This document shows, one piece after another, positions 45,950 to 49,301 of a stretch of DNA of 49,301 nucleotides. The stretch spans positions 1 through 49,301 of the forward strand of contig JAKCWW010002993.1 of the NCBI GenBank assembly GCA_026260175.1, given 5' to 3'. Position 1 is the first letter of the stretch, and every line of letters starts with the position of its first letter. Both the position numbers and the translations under genes were made by a program. Source of the DNA: Reticulitermes lucifugus (taxonomy: Eukaryota; Arthropoda; Insecta; Blattodea; Rhinotermitidae). The notes under the pieces are model-generated. The model saw nothing but the letters and a program-made list of their open reading frames with translations. It was not told where the DNA came from and ran no database searches.

Positions 45950-46260
45950 CGAGGGCATATCCAAACGTTCCCAGACTGAGTGGATAGCAATATGTATGCT
46001 TACCTTAGTTACTGGACATTGTTGTTCCCTTCAGAGTAGTCCCCTTCCGAGTTTATGCAACGGGTCCAGCGTTTCTGCCCTGCTGGAAGCACCGCTGGAA
46101 CCGACTTTTTGGAATTGTGTTTAAGACTGTTGGCGTTGTACCTGAATTTTAGGGGCATTCTGGGGAAACAAAGCCCTCGTAGGTCGTCAGAGTAAGCTCA
46201 CATTTTGTTTCCTATCATGTTCTAGTTTTGGTCGTTCTGAGCGTATCCAACAGCTCCTGG
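45950..46260 (-). pseudogene. Mariner-like element, 3' end only
   Basis: The minus strand reads LNTIPKSRFQRCFQQG, then after a frameshift QKRWTRCINSEGDYSEGNN. This is the conserved mariner transposase C-terminus (IPKSEFQxCFQxWxKRWxRCIxxxGDYFEG). Downstream, a short 3' UTR runs to CTGGGAACGTTTGGATATGC and CCTCG, which looks like a mariner terminal repeat at about 45950. The 5' end was not found, so it is truncated and frameshifted. Confidence 0.8.
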
Positions 46261-47100
46261 CACACACACGCCACTATTTCTGCACGTAGGTGAGCGACCG
46301 ACGCACATACTGTGGGTAAACCTTACAACTCGCTGGCATGCTCCACACGAGAAGCCTAACCTGCAAATCAGTGCTGACGAGGAGGGGAAGCCGGTACAAA
46401 TTACCGAGGCCCGGCAGGGAGCCCGAGGCCGGACTATGTTGCATATTTTTTCTTTTTCGGTAGTACCATTATCTGTCGATTGTACAAATTAACCCATTCA
46501 GACCAAGCCCCGGTCACAGTGCAACTCAGAGTCAGTCTTTCCAATTTAGTGTGATGATTTTTAGTCGGGTCGCCCTTGCTGGTGGGCCCGAAAAATATTT
46601 TTCACCGGATCCCGAACCCGCTCTCGGCGGCCCGTAATCTCCGACATGGTACTTCTCCAGCCTTCGCTGACGATTTTGTCCACTTTCTATACGTCTTCGT
46701 CTGTGCGACCCACGCATAAACGACTTGAACGCTCACCATCTTCAACCTTGGCTTCCCCAAGTTTTATTCGAGAAAATCACTCAAAAATTCCTGTTCCTAC
46801 CATGGAATTGTCACCGAAAGCAGTTATGTGCATTTCATACATTTCCGATGCAGTCTTCTCGAGAGATAAAGAATAAAGCAACTTCCTTTTTCCTTCGAAA
46901 GAACCATTAGACAATTACCGCTCGCACCCCACACGCACCAAAATAAACACCGTTGAGCAAAAACGCAGAGAATCACGCCTACGAAACTCATTTGACTTAG
47001 TCAGAGGATAGCGATGCTTAGTGGTAGAAATCTGTACTACTTGCCGTTCTCGATCCTAACGGTGAATTCGGAAACTTTTGAACAAGCCATCGCATGTGTT
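46261..47100. promoter_or_regulatory. CpG-rich block, possible promoter or first-exon region
   Basis: The densest CG content of the window (for example GATCCCGAACCCGCTCTCGG and TACGTCTTCGTCTGTGCGAC). It lies upstream, on the minus strand, of the RRM exon at 35.5 kb and could be an alternative promoter or 5' exon for that or another gene. No convincing start codon, TATA box or splice donor fixes this, so it is compositional evidence only. Confidence 0.3.
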
Positions 47101-48875
47101 TTTTGGTGATATTTATTTGTTACAATTTCTCTAAATGGTGCAATTTATATTACTGGATGACTATAATTTTATTTTCGCACGAGATCTATGCCATGCAATA
47201 AGGTATCTGTAATATTTAAGTTTTTAGGCGCTTTCGCAAAATAGCGAAAAGCGACTATTAGATTTGTCATGTCCGTCCGTCCCTCTGTGTCTATCTATCT
47301 GCATGGAACAACACGGTTCCCACTCGACGGAGTTTCAAGAAACTTGATATTTGAGTATTTTTCAACAGTCCGTCGAGAAAATTCCAAGTCTGATTAAAAT
47401 CTGTCAAGAACAACGGGTATTTTACATGAAGACGTATGTACATCTATGATAATACCTCGCTGAATTCTTCTTAGAATGCGACATGTTTCAGACAAAATAT
47501 GTAGCGAAATTCAAAACACACATTTCATGTTCAGTAACTTTTTCCGAAGATTGTACCGCTTATGAGATAATGTGGAAAAGAGGGTACAGCCAGACAGGCC
47601 ACAGACGACAATACAGCGCACAAAACATGCAAAAATACACACACTCATAATATTTAATACTTCTTGATTTTCTACCCCAACAATGATTACGCGAACGCGC
47701 CTGTTATACGTACATTGCCTGTCTTGTTATATTTTGTAATTATGTTATACAAATTAAATTTTATTCCGAATGTTGCTGCCTAATATTCTCATAGCTTTCA
47801 TTTGTGTGGAAGAGATTTTTGTTTTGTATTTATTTGCAGTAATGCTTAGTTGGTGTGAAATACAGTAATTTATAATTCGTCCTATTATAATACTACTAGG
47901 TCTTGATCACCAGTTACTGTCACAGAATTAAAATCAAATGGAGATATTTGTCTAGTGTTAGAGTAAGTGTTATTAGTACAGTATAGTACAATTCATTAGC
48001 GTGTGCGTCCAGGGAATTTTCATTTTCATTTTTTTCAAAATACGAAGAATTATTGAATTCTCATACATAAACGATATTATTTTTACTCACAAAACAAACT
48101 AAAGAAACTCTAACGTAACTAAGCTTTTTCAAATTAAAAATTAAATTCTATTTAAAAATACAAACTTAAAAAATGAGAAAAAATATCAATTTTTTTTCTG
48201 TAGTTATAACCAGGAGTATAGAAATATACAGTAAATTTTCATGATCTTCATTTGTAACCAGATAATGAGCTAACCCAGCTGAGGGGGAAAAAAGTTACGG
48301 TTTTTTCATCTTCCTGTCCTAAAGAAAAACACCAGGGTGCAACTGGGCACACCCGACACGCCCCATAAGCACGCCTATGGGTAGGCCTATAGTGTACTGT
48401 GCTGGTATGTTTCGAAACATGCAAGACAATTACGGGACATGGGGGCAAGAGACACTTCTGTGACTCTTACTAAAGCTGTACCATATCAACACAGAAACAT
48501 ACCTCCCTCCCTTTTTGCCTGTCAGAGTCAATTGGTCAGAAGGAATGGAACTGCAGATTCCACTGCTCCCGGCGCATATAAAGCCTGTACACTCCTGTAG
48601 AAATTTTGCCAATTTGTACCAATGTTGGGGTGGGAGAAGGATGTGGGTAGTGGGGTGGGAGCATGTTTCAAGGTATCCATCATGGTACGGAGATACATGA
48701 CTCCTGTGGGAAATATGCCAGCAGCCTTATTGCTCCAGCGGCTGTAGCACCTTGTTCTAAATCCAGATTAACTTACTGTTGAATTTATGACACTTAACAC
48801 TGGAATAACTTTGAAAATAACGGGACATGTCACATGTTCATAGAGCAGTCGACTCAAGAGTGTGGAGAAAATTTG
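47101..48875. other. No gene seen; possible repeat fragment at 47225-47400
   Basis: 47225-47400 has the GTCCGTCCGTCCCTCTGTGT style of low-complexity start common to several dispersed repeats, but I cannot classify it. The rest is AT-rich. Confidence 0.35.
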
Positions 48876-48879
48876 CACG

Positions 48880-49180
48880 CTTAGTGTAGTTAGTGTAGTG
48901 ACTAGGCTACGGACCGGATAACGGAGAAATATCGCGGTTCGATTCCTGGCAGGGTCACGAGAATGTTCTCTTATTCAAAATGTCTACATGGGATGTGGCT
49001 CCCTCCAGATTTCTATGCAACAGGTATGGGGGGCTTTTTCCCAGGGGATAAAGTAGCCGGAGGTGCAAAGCTAATCATTCACCCCTGAATACTGCCGAAG
49101 TTAGGAATGTGGGGACCTATACCGCCACTCTCCCATATAGATTCATGGCGTGTATAGGAACAACTTTACCTTTACCTTTT
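48880..49180 (+). mobile_element. tRNA-headed SINE, copy 6
   Basis: Head TTAGTGTAGTGACTAGGCTA with a near-perfect B box GGTTCGATTCC at 48936-48946. Body ATGGGATGTGGCTCCCTCCA, AAGTAGCCGGAGGTGCAAAG, TATACCGCCACTCTCCC and 3' end AACTTTACCTTTACC. It has the best-preserved B box of the six, so it is probably among the younger copies. Confidence 0.88.
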
Positions 49181-49216
49181 ACAGCATTCTTGCATTTTTT
49201 ATTCATTACTATAGAG

Positions 49217-49301
49217 CAGGGGTCGGCAAACATTTTCTGTAAAGGGCCAAATAGTAAATATTTTAGGCTCTGCGGGCCAAGAGGCAAACTCGAGGATATT
49301 T
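49217..49301 (+). mobile_element. hAT (Charlie/MER1-like) element, left end, cut by the window edge
   Basis: Starts CAGGGGTCGGCAAAC and continues CTGTAAAGGGCCAAATAG, then TATTTTAGGCTCTGCGGGCC. This is strikingly close to the terminal sequence of mammalian MER1-type hAT-Charlie non-autonomous elements as I remember it. The preceding 8 bases, CTATAGAG (49209-49216), would be the left copy of the target duplication. The right end is outside the window. Confidence 0.8.

Noticed and set aside
46532-46717. 61-codon arginine-rich frame in the CpG block as a first exon
   Set aside because: Composition follows directly from the local GC content. No splice donor or supporting feature.

Overview
The window reads as an intron-rich, repeat-rich animal nuclear genome, most likely a hemimetabolous insect. 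A cockroach- or termite-like source is my best guess, from remembered repeat families rather than a search. Coding density is very low, AT content is high, there is one 35-base assembly gap (12558-12592), and tRNA-headed SINEs, LINE 3' ends and mariner/pogo/hAT remnants are everywhere. Only two loci look like host genes. (1) A 756-codon minus-strand reading frame at 5679-7949 encodes a protein with five clear U1/matrin-type C2H2 zinc fingers and a sixth degenerate one. Its annotated end may be read-through into an intron, because a good splice donor lies just before the stop. (2) A single 178-base minus-strand exon at 35523-35700 encodes most of an RRM (RNA-recognition motif) resembling the second RRM of Whi3/Scw1-like RNA-binding proteins. 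Its partner exons were not found.

Layout. 1-505: LINE-like 3' end with a 190-bp tandem duplication. 2.3 kb: fold-back element. 3.1-5.6 kb: LINE and SINE scraps and a Tigger/pogo-like element with both ends. 5.7-7.9 kb: zinc-finger gene. 8.8 kb: pogo-like MITE. 9.6-11.2 kb: CpG-richer stretch upstream of that gene (possible promoter). 11.2 kb: hAT MITE. 11.8 kb: second fold-back element. 13-22 kb: SINEs, a jockey-like LINE tail and two decayed mariner-type transposases. 22-28 kb: mostly featureless AT-rich DNA. 29.5 kb: a two-unit fold-back element with two hammerhead-like motifs. 30-35 kb: transposase scrap, three LINE fragments and a Penelope-like remnant. 35.5 kb: RRM exon. 36.4-37.2 kb: Tigger/pogo-like transposase pseudogene. 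38-45 kb: SINEs and LINE ends. 46-47.1 kb: mariner 3' end beside a CpG-rich block. 48.9 kb: SINE. 49.2 kb: start of a hAT element closely resembling the MER1/Charlie end known from mammals.

The most interesting signal is a small dispersed family with three members here (2271-2413, 11766-11937, 29525-29899). Each is bounded by a 12-16 bp target-site duplication. Each has long inverted arms with a shared GGTTAA block, and each carries ATGCACGGTGAA. Two members enclose a hammerhead-ribozyme-like core. The 29.5-kb copy has two such cores 194 bases apart, the organisation expected of an animal retrozyme (a small non-autonomous Penelope-like retroelement). A separate, more decayed head-to-head pair of Penelope-type motifs sits at 32.68-32.88 kb.
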